NCBI GenBank assembly: GCA_029891345.1
Contig: CM057009.1
Span: forward strand, 299,499,466-299,563,465
Length of the DNA stretch: 64,000 nucleotides
Direction of reading: 5' to 3'
Origin: Dryococelus australis
Taxonomy: Eukaryota > Arthropoda > Insecta > Phasmatodea > Phasmatidae
Position 1 is the stretch's first letter; each line of letters opens with the position of its first letter. The notes below the pieces were generated by a model. It was not told the origin of the DNA and searched no databases. It worked only from the letters and a program-made list of their open reading frames with translations. Positions 1 to 12,512 of the stretch are shown in pieces. A program made the translations under genes and the position numbers.

Positions 1-1482
1 ACGTGAATTTTACTTCAGTGCTGTAATTTTACCTTACACGTAAGGAAAACTTTGTTTCCCACACAAGTTGGCGAATACTACCTTACACTTGTCAGGTAAT
101 TTTCCCAATATTTTTTTACACTGTTCGATCTCCCGTGCTTGTCTCTGCAATAAGGGTGCAGAAAACGTATAAATATAGTAACGGTTCTTCTTTGAAAGAA
201 GTTTCTTGTTACAACAGCAACTCGGTTTCTATTCTCACGACCATTAGAAAGAGAACGCCTTGGTGGCCGAGCTTTCATTTCAGGTGTATTAAATTTATTT
301 GTTGGGAGACAATACGTTATTGAATACAAAATGACAGCATTAGACCACTGTTTATTTCCATAAAACCTTTATTTGCTGAGAAAGTTAAACGTTATCGCCT
401 CTACGCGTATGCCCCTGAACTAGCGCATAGTGATCGTTCAATGTATGCCTCTGTCGTAGCTTCCCATGTTTCCGGTTCGCATATTGTGAGCTACAGCAGT
501 CTTAATAAGCAATTTTTTAGCTATTTTGGAGAGCATCGAAATAATCTTTCCAATGCGCGTGATGTCTTAATTGTTCTATCATTCCCTCACCGTTTGGAAT
601 GTGCTTTCTGTTCGTAGGTAAACCTACTGCGGCCACGTTAAATAGTTTCGTCAAAACACACATTTTTTTCCAAATACGCTACAACGGCTTTCAGGCACTA
701 AGTATATGATCACCTTAAAAACACATTAGTATTGAGTTGTGCAATTTATAAAGTTGTTTGAAAATGATGTAGCGAAAACATATTTATGCTAGTCAACTAC
801 TTTTAATTAAACTGTTATTTTTCCGTGAACCTAGAAATTTAATGAAGTATTATTTGCTCTTAAAAAAAATAAAATTTAAGTAGTGTTACTATTAATTAAA
901 AATAATAAACCAATGTGTTGTATTCTACCACCTATTTTGATCGTGTTGAGAGTGCAGTTCCATCCTGTATATTACTGACAAACAAGTTAAACTTCTCGAT
1001 GTTTATTTCTAATTAACTTTTTTTTAATGTATTGACAAATTTGAGAGAACATTTCGACAGGTTTTCAAATTCTATCATGATTTCTTTGTTTCGTTCACGT
1101 GCATTTTGTAGTGTGACAGTCCTTCATCCTCGCTTGAGTCCATAGGCCACAGGCATTAATACAGATACTTCTTGGCCATTTCTGTATTTATTAGTGTTTT
1201 GTGAGTTTATATGTCAATTGTTTTAATACTTTTTAAAATAACGTGAGTACTGACATTCTCGGATCATCTGGAAGTATCTAAATACTATTTAACTTTTAAA
1301 AATTAGCTAATTTGATCTTAAGTTTATTTTTCTTTTACCCTACATGTATGTTTATATTGGAGTGAATTGGCATCGATAGATAAACAAACACCGCATAACT
1401 GCATTCCATGGTACGTTTATATTCTGAGCGAAACTACTGCATGTTAAGCTGCTCTCAGTTTGACATCCTCGAATATACTGAC
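1..1482. other. AT-rich intron or 3' flank, nothing recognised
   Basis: This is AT-rich DNA to the left of the last exon seen. Both strands were scanned for coil-coding segments with splice sites, transposase motifs and tRNA heads, and none was found. The open frames around 78-329 have no family resemblance and no splice context. Confidence 0.6.
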
Positions 1483-1590
1483 CTCTGCAAATTTCTTCCT
1501 GTTCTCTTCTTGCTCTTCTTCGTTGATTTTCTTCAACTGGTCCTGACGTCTCTTGGCTTCCAAACGTTCTTTGTCTCTCTCTCTCTCCAC
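1483..1590 (-). CDS. coiled-coil gene, internal exon I (most 3' exon seen)
   Basis: This is a 36-codon exon that starts and ends in phase 0. The acceptor reads GGCTGCAG just above 1590 and the donor is GTCAGT just below 1483. The peptide opens VERERDKERLEAKRRQDQLK and closes with EENRKKFAE, so it is almost entirely charged and helix-forming. It joins in frame to the exon at 13747-13902, giving LFE followed by VERERDKERLEAK. The intron between them is about 12 kb and is filled by foldback and other repeats. No further exon was recognised between 1 and 1482, so the rest of the protein lies to the left of the window. The longer open frames here in other registers are shadows. Confidence 0.85.
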
Positions 1591-2169
1591 CTGCAGCCAC
1601 GATACAGAGTTTCATAAGTAACGACACCTAAATATGGTATCAAGGTAGTTTGTAGAAGCTATTTCAAACTATTTCAGGTTGTGAATTTGACCTTCAAGTT
1701 CAATTTTTACGTGGAACCTTAAACATAAAGAACAAAGGGCAACAAATTACTTACTTTTAATATCGTTATTTTGCAAGTCTTTGTTGTTTATTGCTAACTT
1801 GAAGAGTGCATATATTCTCATGAACCAAAAATAACAACATATTAAATTTATTTACGAAAAATTACGATACAAATATTTTTCTTATAAAAATTTGTGGATT
1901 CCTCAAAAATATTTTAGGGCCATAAGTGGTTTGGTGAACTCTTAAAATAATGTTCAAAATGTTGCCAAATATTTCTTTTGCCAGACACAAGGAAATCTCG
2001 TACCTTATGCTAATCAGTAAAAATCTTAACTGTTCATTAATAAAACCACTGTAGTTGAAAACTGATTCACCGAAAAGAGTGAAAGACTGAACTTACTTCA
2101 GCGATTCACTTTCACATTTTTACCAGTGATTTATACTCAGACTGAACGAATTAGAGTGGAGAGATTTAG

Positions 2170-2392
2170 GTTGCTCCGACAATCGTGGTCTTAAGAGACG
2201 ATGAGGGCGAAGGAAAGTATGATTTGCAAGGGTGGGGGAAATGGGAGATCACCGAGAAAGCCCGACGACCGGAACAGCATCCAGCACGATTCCCACCTTT
2301 CGAAAGTCAAGTAGCGTCCCCGCCGGGAATCGAACCCGTTTCGCCTAGGTGAGAGGCGAGTAATCTGACCGCTACACCACCACAGTCCCATA
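2170..2392 (-). repeat. tRNA-derived SINE
   Basis: Read on the minus strand the element starts near 2392 with a tRNA-like head. It has A-box-like TGGTGTAGCGG and B-box GGTTCGATTCC, followed by a body of about 140 bp that ends near CGGAGCAACC. Pol III promoter boxes with ordinary spacing mark it as a SINE head. The acceptor stem does not pair with a matching 3' side, so it is not a functional tRNA gene. Confidence 0.7.
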
Positions 2393-3734
2393 GAATAAGA
2401 GGTGATAATTTTCAGGGCATTTAAATGTTCATTTTCTACCAGTAGAAGAAAAAATGTTAATTTGCAGCGATTGCAAAGTTAGTGAATCAAACTGTTGTAG
2501 ATATTGTATAGTGAAGCAAATACGCAAGGTAGTAAAAAAGTGATTGTAAAAAATGTTAGTTTACAAGTAACAAAAGCATTCATTTATACATGTTGCGATA
2601 TATAGTGGTATAGTTACACTGTCCACAGAGCGCGTATTGTTCTTTAATACTGTGGCATGAAGTGTTGAATGGAATTAATTTTGTCTGAAAGACTTCTATG
2701 TTAGTAATAAACTGTCGTCCACTATCTAAAGGCATATTATTGCGTACAGTTATAATTTAAGTAGAATTTTTCTGATGTTGTTCATATTACGTAACATTTT
2801 AAACCCTATAATTCATATATCTCATGTTACTCTCAATTCAAACAAGGACTCCTTTTATTTTATTTTAAAAGTTGAATGTATAAGTTAAACGCATATTTGC
2901 ATTAACTTTCCTATATTCTACATATCAGAAGAAAATGAAACATTTAATTTTACTGTTTCTGACTGATTTAGTGACTTCAATAATCTGATGAAATCAGCAT
3001 CGTCTACTACCACATATAGTTTTGCACTTCACTATATTCACTATATAAACTACTGAATTATTCATATTGCTGGAAATAGTTCCAGCCTAAAAAATGCAAG
3101 TCACTTTACAAACATGTTTATTTATTTAGTGTGAAATTGAACATACTGGATGTACTCGAATCAATGATAATAAACGCCAGAATGGGGTAGATGAGCCGTA
3201 GACTAATGATGAAGTAGTCCAATCTCGCTGGCTGCGAACAACCAATCGCTGTGTCCCAAAATTGAACTGCTTTTCTGCCAACATGTCTAGCGAAAACGGC
3301 GTGGTTTGGATGTTAGGTTAAAAATCTGATTTGTAAACAAGTGTTTACATGTGTTTTTATAGTTCCTCTAAGCAATTTGTAATGAAGTTTGACTAAATTC
3401 AAATTGGTACAAGTATTTTATTAATATGAGAGTGCGTGTCATTTAAAAATTCAGATATAAACAAACACATTGATAACTGTTGACCATGTGACTGAGAGTT
3501 GTAAGTCAATGTTGGGTACATGCACAGAAGAAGGATAAGCGGTCTACCTCATCTTTAGTCAATGAGATGATCAATAATTGAGAGTATCTCATCACAGAAT
3601 CATTGTCTAACGTCCATAGTCAACTCGTTAATGGTAGAGCAAATGTTCAAGGGCGTGTATGCAACCACAACAATAAGGTGACAGGAAGTGCAATGAAATA
3701 AAAATTGATTTACACAATTGGGCAGGAGGCACGG

Positions 3735-4005
3735 ATTTCCGGTGTCTGTTCAAAGTGTCGGCCAGCGTTGGCCGCAGAGGCAGTGCAGCGCTGAAGCATG
3801 TTGCGGCGCACACGTGCAAAGTTTCCCGGCATGGCATTGATGGTGTATATAGCTATCCGTATCCGTGTAGTGGGCTCATCCTTCGTGTTAAGTGGCGTGG
3901 CTTACACAATCTCTTTGATGTGGCGACACAGCCAGAAGTGAGGGGAAGTGTCAGGTGAGAGCGGCGGCCGCGCTATGGGGGCATCATCTCCTACATATCT
4001 ACCTG
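3735..4005 (-). pseudogene. mariner-like transposase remnant, C-terminal part
   Basis: The minus-strand frame holds WLCRHIKEIV, stop, ATPLNTKDEPTTRIRIA, then ARVRRNMLQRC and GRHFEQ near 3747. From memory this order matches the C-terminus of the mariner/Tc1-like transposases abundant in arthropods: the LWGYLKDxVY block, the TRIRxA block and the GGHFEHL end. At least one stop and a shift upstream of WLC show decay. It belongs with the N-terminal piece at 5095-5452 on the same strand. The material between them is inserted MITE sequence. Confidence 0.65.
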
Positions 4006-4108
4006 TTCGGGAAGCGCACCTGAGGTGCCAGCGAGCCTCGATGGAGAAATGAGGCGAGGCCCCTTACTGCTGAAACCACATCGCCTCAAGAGTATCGAAA
4101 GTCCATTC

Positions 4109-4470
4109 ACGGTTACTTCGAACTTGTCTGAATCCCTGCTCAAGTTATACTTTCAAGATATTTCTCCGCCTCGTGCAAACGAAGCTTAATTAAGTCTAGA
4201 AATTTCACCAAAGGGTTAACCCACTGTATTCGTGCGTACTCAGTTTAGTATAATTTTGCGTGGGAACTATTTATTACCGGGCCTTACCGACACATGTTCC
4301 CTCCTTTTTATCAAAATTACTTATTAATAAAATATTATGATTTGTAGATAAAATATAGGTAAAAATTCAATTCAACCAAAAATTTGATACTTTTATGTTA
4401 ACAAAATATTAAAAGCCTGTGATAAATGTCATATTAAATAAACAACCAAAAGTGCCATACATGAGATTAT
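4109..4470 (+). repeat. MITE family 2, copy 1
   Basis: The copy starts near CGGTTACTTCGAACTTGTCT, continues through TTTCTCCGCCTCGTGCAAAC and AATTAAGTCTAGA, and fades into AT-rich DNA. It aligns by eye with 34838-35110. It shares the layout of MITE family 1 (a gene-like opening, then TCCTCCGC and an AT-rich end), so the two families may be distant cousins. It lies inside the split mariner transposase. Confidence 0.5.
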
Positions 4471-4695
4471 TTTTCTAATTTTTTAATTCAAAAATTGTGA
4501 AGAAACCGCGAACAGAACATAAAGGAACATCCTCAAAGTATTCCGGTTACAAGTCCTGCAGGAACTAAAGATATGTAGTACCACTGAGGCGAGGCTGGGA
4601 AAAAAATCGGTTCAATGACTGTTAAAAACAACTGCAGACAACGCATTAACAAAGAAGCCCTTTTTATGGGATCAGATCGTGGGTTTTCGTCATAT

Positions 4696-5085
4696 AGGCT
4701 GTGCACGGTAAAATGAGCGCTTTTGAAAGCCCTGCTTAAGATCTACTTGTATACACGTTGTGTATTCCTCCGCATTATGTAAAATTAACACTGCCATAGG
4801 CCTCATCACTTTATTCATGCGTCGATCAAATAAAACTTTGAGATTATTAAGAAAGTAAATACTTTACAAATCTGCTCTTTTTACACTTCGATACATTAAC
4901 AAAACAGAAAGTGAAATAATTAATTTTAAGTTATCACAAAGGTTACCTAACATTTTTTATTTGACTTTAAGATATGGAACTATTTTCCATCCATCATTAC
5001 CAACTTTACTTGGCGAATGTCACTCATTGCGCCCATTAAAATATATTCATGCAGGGGCAGTGACATTTTTCTGTTAAAGAAGTCG
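4696..5085 (+). repeat. MITE family 1, copy 1
   Basis: It begins AGGCTGTGCACGGTAAAATG, then carries AGATCTACTTGTATACACGT, TTCATGCGTCGATC and GGGGCAGTGAC in the same order as the copies at 16674, 33781 and (reverse) 23648. The right inverted terminus is degraded or absent. The copy interrupts the mariner transposase reading frame directly after its FTDE motif, so it is younger than the transposase insertion. Confidence 0.7.
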
Positions 5086-5094
5086 TCCCTTCTA

Positions 5095-5452
5095 TATGTG
5101 CCTTCGTCTGTGAAAAGCACGCGTTGTAGAAAGTTGTTATCTGCAGCACATCATTGCCACATCCAGCGGCGGAACTCAACTCATTCGGCAAAGGCCATTG
5201 GCTGCAATGCTTGCACCTGCAGGAGGCTGTAAGTGTGGAGTGACTGCTCATTTAAAACGTTCCACACAGCCATGTGTACAACACGCATATCGTTAGTAAT
5301 GACCCGTGCACTGGTTCCCGCGTTGTCGTCAACGAGCTACAACACAGCCTCTTCGAACCTCACTTGCGGGCTGCCAGTTTCCAGCAGCCTTCGTCCAAGT
5401 CTAGGATACATGCTATGCGTCGGCTGTCGCATGTTGGGGTACCTGCAAGTTA
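5095..5452 (-). pseudogene. mariner-like transposase remnant, N-terminal part
   Basis: The minus-strand frame gives RVVHMAVWNVLNEQSLHTYS, then VEFRRWMWQ, stop, CAADNNFLQRVLFTDEGTY. This order (helix-turn-helix end, LHPY-like box, RxxFCxWxL-like box, VLFTDE) is that of mariner/Tc1-like transposases. The D of FTDE, at about 5106-5108, is the first catalytic aspartate. There are several stops. The reading stops at about 5095 where a MITE begins. The middle of the protein with the second catalytic Asp was not found. Confidence 0.65.
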
Positions 5453-6329
5453 CAATATAACTGCTGCACTGGCATTTTTTCCTATTTACCCATTCATCAT
5501 TACCATATCCGTAAACTCTGAGAATCTGTACACTGCCTTGTCATTCCACTACGGCAAGTCGAGTACACACAACAGCGATCACTGTTAGCATGCGTGCAGT
5601 ACTAAGCTGAGTTGTCATCAGCAGCACGAAATTCTGGGCAGGCTGGTTAATACGCCAATTACACAGAGTTTCCTACCCACTGCTGCACATTGCCACTGCA
5701 ATTAGTGTGTTACCCATGCAAGTTAGGCAATTTTTTCCTAGATCATCATGTTCCATTTGTATTCATTTACCTACTCTAGTGATTATTATAATTTATTCGA
5801 ATACGCTTTAGGAGAATGATTATCTGCATTCGGGCGCAAATAAAGGGGGAGGTAGGAGACAGGAGCCAGTCGGCCGCCACCCAACTGCCATATTCGGTCA
5901 GTATGACCTTAACATAGACCCATAACCTTGACATCGTGCCCATGACCTTGGTTGGGCTTGAACCCAAAAAATCAAAACATTTGCAAAAAATGTATAAAAT
6001 CCACACAACAATTTTAGAAATTCAAAAAATAGAAAACAAAAATATAAAATTAAAAACTTATTAAAAAAAATTATGTGAAGTGTAGGAGTTCCTAGGTTCT
6101 ATGACAGGTTGATAAAAAAACTTTAGATACCACTGGCCCTAGCCAGGTCGACCAGTGTTCATCTCATCAGCCATGTTAGATGTTAAAACCTTTGACCTTC
6201 AACCTTGACCGAGGATGATCTTGAAGACAAAAAATTCTAAGAAATCCCAAAAAAATGTTCAAAAAATTCCAACAAATTCCAAAAAAAAAAAAAAAAAAAA
6301 AAAATTGACAATTGACCCAAGTCTCAAAA

Positions 6330-6580
6330 CCCAACACATATGACCCAAGACTCAATACTCAAGGCCCTTGACTCAAGACCCTTGACTCAAGATGCTCGAC
6401 TCAAGCCCCAAGACCCTTGACGCAAGACCCTTGACTTAAGACTCAGGATTCAAGACCTTGACCCAAGACTCGAGTCTTAAGACCCTTGACCCAAGAAACA
6501 AGACATTTAACACAAGAATTAAGACTTAAGACTCAAGGCCCAAGGCTCAAGAGTCAGAGCCTTTGAACCAAGACCCTTGA
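6330..6580 (+). repeat. degenerate tandem repeat ACTCAAGACCCTTG
   Basis: This is a run of about 15 imperfect copies of a 14-15 bp unit (ACTCAAGACCCTTG and variants) in the left arm of foldback element 1. The mirror block in the right arm is at 12240-12440 (GAGTCTTGGGTCAAG). Confidence 0.75.
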
Positions 6581-7398
6581 CCAAACATAAAATAAAAATT
6601 TAATTTGGAATGTTTGACATAACAAGGCATGGAGCCGAGACCGACATCATGCTCTGTCATTCCAGTTTTTCGGCTACCATGTTATGACTACTCAACTACC
6701 ATATTGAATCCAAGTGAACTTGAACATGACCTTTAAACTTGACCCCCTGAGCTTGCATGATATTTAACACCAAAAAACACAAATGGTTCAAAATAAAAAA
6801 AATAGAAACTTACAAAAATTCATAAAAAAATTATATGAAATTATTAAAAAAATGTTATTTATAATTTATTACAAAACTTACATATACTGGGGTTGTCTCA
6901 ACCCTATAAACCCTATATCCAGCAAATGAAAGACCCTCACCAATTTTTCTCATTTGTTAATTAATCAGTTCCCCTCTAATTCCTCCACCAAATATTCTCA
7001 TTTGTCGATTACTTGTGCTCGCTTCACACCCAAAAAGTGTTTCATTAGGTGATTGCTCACTCTCATTCGACCCGCCACCAATGTTTCTCATTGGTTAATT
7101 AGTCCACAAGCCTCCACCTCCCTCATTTTTGCTAGTTCCATCGTATGCAACAATATTGTATTTCATTTGTAAATTTTAAATTTTTACCACCTAGGTAATA
7201 CTAGTTTAATAATTAATATTTTATCGCTAGAGGAGCTGTCGATTTAGCCACCATTATGGCTGTTGACCTCGACATTAACCCAAAGTCACTGAAATAAAAT
7301 CGAGATAAATCTAAATCCATACAATAGTCAATTACTAGCTGGTCACAAGAGACCATACCGACAAACAATACTAATTAACGACTAACTACACATAAGGC

Positions 7399-7540
7399 CG
7401 ACTCCACCCAAGACTAACTCTACCCAAGACTAACTCTACCCAAGACTAACTCCACCCAAGACTAACTCCACCCAAGTCTAACTCCACCCAAGACTAACTT
7501 CACCCAAGACTAACTCCACCCAAGACTAACTCAACCCAAA
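7399..7540 (+). repeat. 16-bp tandem repeat, about 9 copies
   Basis: The unit is ACTAACTCCACCCAAG with few mismatches between copies. It lies in the left foldback arm. The right arm has only a diverged trace (around 11.35-11.45 kb, GTCTTGGATGGAGTTAGTCT), so the array probably expanded after the arms formed. Confidence 0.85.
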
Positions 7541-8117
7541 AATACACCATCCAAGACTGGTTCCTGAACAAGACTGATTTAGCCCAATATTTGCTCCTGA
7601 CGTGACTAGTTCCTACAAAACAGGAGAGGCCAACTTCTGTACCACCACCCAACTGTACAAACAACGATGATGGAAACCTCGAAAAAAAGTCTCCTAATAA
7701 GAGTTTCGTAGCAAACTTCTTCGCAGAAATTCGCAAAACATTTCTACCAGAGCTGGCCATACTAAATGTCATATAACGTACCAAGCCAACTTACTGGACC
7801 AACTGATCAAAACAACCAACTAGTAGCAAAACATTCCTCAAAAATATTTCCCTCATTTCATTCGTTCGCCATCTAGAACTCAGTCGATTTTAAACGACCC
7901 GAGTAAGGTATAATACTTCAAATCGAAATATAAACCTCTTCCTTCATGCACTTACATAAATCTGATGTAAAACAGACTCACGATTGATTGTTTACACCAC
8001 TGAATTAATAAGTCTTTCAGAGAAGCAAAAGGGACCGTTTAAGAAATTAAACATACATTACTATGTATATATATATATATATATATATAAAATTGATTTA
8101 TTTACTTACTATATACA

Positions 8118-8861
8118 TTATATCTTTCTTATTATTTTGACCATTCCATCTTTACATTTCTCAGATGTTTGCAGATCATGGACAGTAACCAAGAGTCTCA
8201 TCCGATATAACACCCGCTCCATCAGTTCATAGATGAATGAATAGATCCCAATAATTCGTGAGAGAACCCCGCATTTTTGCATGTCAACCAAATATTTGAG
8301 TCTATCAACCAGTTCATCCGGGTCTTCAGGAAATAAGTAACGATAGTTCTTCACGCCTTCTGCCTTCTTCGCATCACTTGTCGAAGGAAGCACATTGGCG
8401 AAATGCGTGATAACGTCGAGAGTATCAACATCATTCCCATCAGATACTTCATCAACACTATCAACATTGTCACTATCGTCAATGCTGACTTCATGATCGT
8501 CTTCGCATCCTGTGTCATTCTTAATATCAAGTTTACTTTTCTTTGTAGGAGTTACATAGTCAGAATCAGTATTTAGAGCTGACGAACGTTTATTCTGAAG
8601 TTCGTCGGCTTCACGCGAATGCATTGCAGGTGTACATTCCAAACATACCGAATCAATCACGACTCGTAGGTCTCTCATTTCATCATTAGCATTAACTGTT
8701 TCGTCATAATCGTCTGCTGAAACAGAACCCATCGATGTAGCAGGAAGTATTGGCGACATCACTTGCTGGCTCCCAGCAGACGGACCCTTGCAGATCTTAA
8801 TGTTTTCCTTCGTTTTATCACTTTGCATAAACTGCATGTGGTCATTGTCATGAGAGTTCAC
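8118..8861 (-). CDS. foldback-element acidic ORF, copy A (247 aa)
   Basis: This is the longest intact ORF of the window. It begins MNSHDNDHMQFMQSDKTKEN and has a conserved block QQVMSPILPATSMGSVSADD. A middle part very rich in Asp, Ser and Glu follows a KKSKLD patch that could be a nuclear signal. The C-terminal module is KKAEGVKNYRYLFPEDPDEL followed by VDRLKYLVDMQK and about 50 more residues. Related but broken copies are at 10087-10740, 56504-57100 and 62820-63462. From memory the C-terminus resembles the last segment (ELxDRLKxLL...NEI..II..L) of a small protein that accompanies F54H12.3-like integrases in Polinton-type elements. It is read outward from the palindrome centre. The function is unknown. 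Confidence 0.6.
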   Translation of the reverse strand: MNSHDNDHMQFMQSDKTKENIKICKGPSAGSQQVMSPILPATSMGSVSADDYDETVNANDEMRDLRVVIDSVCLECTPAMHSREADELQNKRSSALNTDSDYVTPTKKSKLDIKNDTGCEDDHEVSIDDSDNVDSVDEVSDGNDVDTLDVITHFANVLPSTSDAKKAEGVKNYRYLFPEDPDELVDRLKYLVDMQKCGVLSRIIGIYSFIYELMERVLYRMRLLVTVHDLQTSEKCKDGMVKIIRKI

Positions 8862-9240
8862 TCGTCGTCTGCGATAATGTTATGTAGTGTATTATCATAA
8901 GGTAGCGAAGTCATAAAATACTCTTCCTCAGTGGGTGAAAAAAACACTACATTTATTAGCCTTAATGCCTTTATTTAAGTTGCCATATCGAGTTAATTGT
9001 CTCAAACATTTGAAACAGCTAAGAAAATAATGAGATGGGTTCTTCAAACAGTCACTCATCTCAATTTGCCGCGTATTGCAATTGTTACTGAAGGATTTGG
9101 CACAGTAACAGCATTGCTTTCCATGTAATTTTTCAGCATGGATTGATGATATGCATGTAGTCGTACAAGACCTACTCTATTTCACATCGTCAGTGGCTTG
9201 CATCGTCTTCAAGTATACATGAATTCATACACTTTATTCC

Positions 9241-9500
9241 TGCCGACTGACACTTGCCGACTGACTCTTGCAAACTGACTCTGGCAGACTGACCCATACC
9301 GACTGACTCCTGCCGACTGACAACTGCCGGCTGATTCTTGCAAACTGACTCTTACAGACTGACTTCTGCCGACTGAATCCTGCCGACTATCTCCTGCAGC
9401 TGACTCCTGCAGACTGACTCTTGCCGACTGACTCTTTCCGACTAACTTTTGCTGACTGACCCCTGTCGACAGACTGCTTCAGGCCGACTCCTGTCAAGAT
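9241..9500 (+). repeat. 14-bp tandem repeat at the palindrome centre
   Basis: About 18 imperfect copies of CCGACTGACTCTTG make up the unpaired centre of foldback element 1. A short related stretch occurs in element 2 (57880-57920, CTGACTCCTGCCAGACCGAC), so the motif belongs to the family. Confidence 0.8.
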
Positions 9501-10086
9501 GTTACTTATTTGCTGGTTCAATAACAACTAACCTATGAGGCATGAATATTTTAATTATATATGCAGACAATTCACATCATGCATTGAATGTTGTGTCATG
9601 TATCAGCCATTTGTCACATGACGCATGGTCGATGCTGTTTTACAAGCTGTTGCCCGACAAATTCTCGATCTAAACGAAAAGACACTTGCTAACTCATCAT
9701 TCATACTGCTCGCTCGTGAGCATGTCCATGATAGTCGATGTAACACCATCCGATCGGGAATCGAACTGACGACACACTCGCCATCTGCAGACTGACTTAT
9801 ATGGTAACAGCATTGTTTTCAATGCTGTTACTGCGCCAAGGCCTTGAGTAAAAGTTAATATGTGCAACGACTTGAGAAGAGTAATATTTGAAGAACCCCT
9901 CTCATGCTTTTCTAAGCTGCCAGAAATGTTACAGGTAGTTCACGCTACATGATAACTTAAATAAACACATCAAGGCTGATCAATGTAGTGTTTTTTCGAC
10001 CACTAGGAACAGCATTTGATGATATCGTTACCATAATCATAATACACTACATAAAATGTTCGCAGATGACCAGGGAACCTGAATGA

Positions 10087-10740
10087 TGAAGCATTACGAC
10101 AATGACCACAAGGAGTTTATGCAACATGAAACAATGAAGAAATACATTAAGATCAGCAAGGGTTCTTCCACTGGGAGCCCGCAAGTGATGTTATCAATAC
10201 CTCCTGCTACATCGATGGTTTCTGTTTCCGCAGACGATTATGACGAAACATACTAATGACGGAATAAGAGACCTACGAGGTAGGATTGAGTCGGTAAATG
10301 TGAAATGTACACCTGCAAGATGTTAGCATTAATTAGACGAATCTCAGAATAAATGTTTGTCAGCTCTAAATACTAATGATGACCATGTAATTCCTAGAAA
10401 GAAAAGTAAATTTGATATTGAGGATGAAACAGTATCCGAAGGCGATCATGAAGACAGCATTAATGATAATTGCTATGGTGATAGTGTTGATTTAGTAGCT
10501 AATGAGAATGATGATGATTCTCTCGATGTTCCCACGCATTTCCCCAGCGAATTTTCTTCGACCAGTGGTGTGAAGAAGGCAGAAGGCGTCAATAACTTTC
10601 GTTACATATCGCCCGAAGTCTCGAATGAACTTGTTGATAGACTCATATATTTGATTGACCTACAAAAATTCGGGGATCTCTCGCGCATTATTGAGATGTC
10701 TTCAATCATCGATGAACCAAAGGATCGGAGTTATATCTGA
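10087..10740 (+). pseudogene. foldback-element acidic ORF, copy B (broken)
   Basis: The homologue of copy A lies in the right arm and reads the other way. It starts MKHYDNDHKEFMQ, keeps TGSPQVMLSIPPATSM and VSADDYDET, and then meets a stop near 10250. The frame resumes from 10357 to 10740 with KKSKFDIEDE, an Asp-rich stretch, VKKAEGVNNFRYISPE and NELVDRLIYLIDLQKFGDLS. The presence of a copy in each arm, both reading outward, fits an inverted duplication. The second part (127 aa) is still open. Confidence 0.65.
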
Positions 10741-12512
10741 TGATACTGTTGGCTACTGTTGTGTACGATATATCCATGATCTCTAAACATATGAGAAGTT
10801 AAAATGGAATGTTCAAAATAATTAAAAAGATAGAATGTTTATAGTAAGTAAATAAATAAATTTTATGTATACATAGTAATGTGTGTTTCATTTCTTATAC
10901 AGTCCCTTCTGCTTCTCTGAAAGACTTATTAATTCAGTGGTTTAAACAATCAATTGAGAGTCTGTTTAAGATCAAATATATATTATTGCGTCCCGGAGGA
11001 GGGTTATAGTTGGATTTTAGTATAATGTCTCACTCGGGTCATTTAATATCGACTGAGTTCTATATGGCGAACTAAATAAATGAGGGATATATATTTGAGG
11101 AATTTTTGCAACTAGTTGGGGGCTTATACAGTTGTTCTGGTAAGTTGGCTTGGTAAGTTAGTACGAACTTTACTATGGGCAGCTATGGTAAATATGTTTT
11201 ACGAAGATTCTGTGTAGGTTGTCTACGAAGAGGTTAGCTACGAGACTCTTATTAGGAGACTTATTTTCAAGATTGTCCATCATCGTGGGGTTTTATAGGT
11301 GGGTGGTGGTATGGCAGGTTGGTGTTTTCAGTTGGCCTATCCTGTTTTGCAGGAACTGGTCTCGTCAGTAACTAGACTTGGGCTAAGTCAGTCTTGTCAG
11401 GAACAAGTCTTGGATGGAGTTAGTCTTCGGTGGAGTCGGTCTTGTAAACTGTCAGTTGTTATTATTATTGTCAGTCGGTATGGTCCCTTCTATGGCCAGC
11501 TAGAAATTGACAATTGTATGGACTGCGATTTTTCTCCATTTTTCGAGTATAATGTCATTGGGTTATGGTCGAGGTCAACAACCAACATGGTAGCTAAATG
11601 AACCACTGCTCTAGCGGCGAAATCGATAATTAATACACTAGCATCTTCTAGGTGTTGAAAATTAAATTAAATAACACATAAAAAACAAGATGGTTGTATA
11701 CGATGGAATAAGCGACGGGGAGGGAGATGAAGGACTATTGCCTAATTAACCAATGAGAAACATTGTTGGCAGGTTGAATAAGTGTGAGTAATTAGCCAAT
11801 AAAAATTATTTTGTGGGGTGTAGAGTGCACAAGTAATCAACCAATGACAAACATGGGTGGAGGAATTGGATGGGAATGTACTAATTAACCAATGAGAAAC
11901 ATTGGCGAGGGTCAGTCGTCTGCTGAAAGTGGTGCTGGGGTAACCTCATTATATGCAATTTTTGTAATATATCTTAAAATTATAATTTTTTAGTAATTTT
12001 TTATTAATTTTTAAAATTATTTTATAAACTTTTGTGGTTTTTTTATTTTTGGACCTTTTTTTATTTATTGGGTTCAATGTTATGCAAGATCATAGGGGTC
12101 AAGGTTAAAGGTCATATTCAAGGTCACTTTGATTCAATATGGTAGTGTCATAACATGGTAGCCGAAAGACTGGAATGACAGAGCATGATGTCGGCTTCGG
12201 CTCCTGGACATGTTATGCCCAAACATTAAAAATTTTTATTTTTATAATTTTTTATTTTGAGTCGTGTTTTGAGTTTTGAGTCTTGGGTCAAGAATTTTGA
12301 GTCTTTTGTCAAGGATATTGAGTCTCGTGTTAAGGATCTTGAGTCCTGAGACTCCATTCAAGGGTCTTGATCTTGTGTATTGAGTCTTTCGTCATGGGTC
12401 TTGAGTCTTGTCTTTCGTCTTGGGTCTTGAGTCTATTTTTTTGGGTTCGTTGAATTTTTTGGACATTGGATTTTTATAGTTTTTTGCTCAAGGTTATTCA
12501 ATTTCAATGTTG

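Noticed and set aside
2310..2392. Functional tRNA gene
   Set aside because: The head continues into a SINE body, and no acceptor stem pairs.
9241..9500. CRISPR-like regular repeats
   Set aside because: Units are 14 bp with no spacers, and the context is a eukaryotic foldback element.
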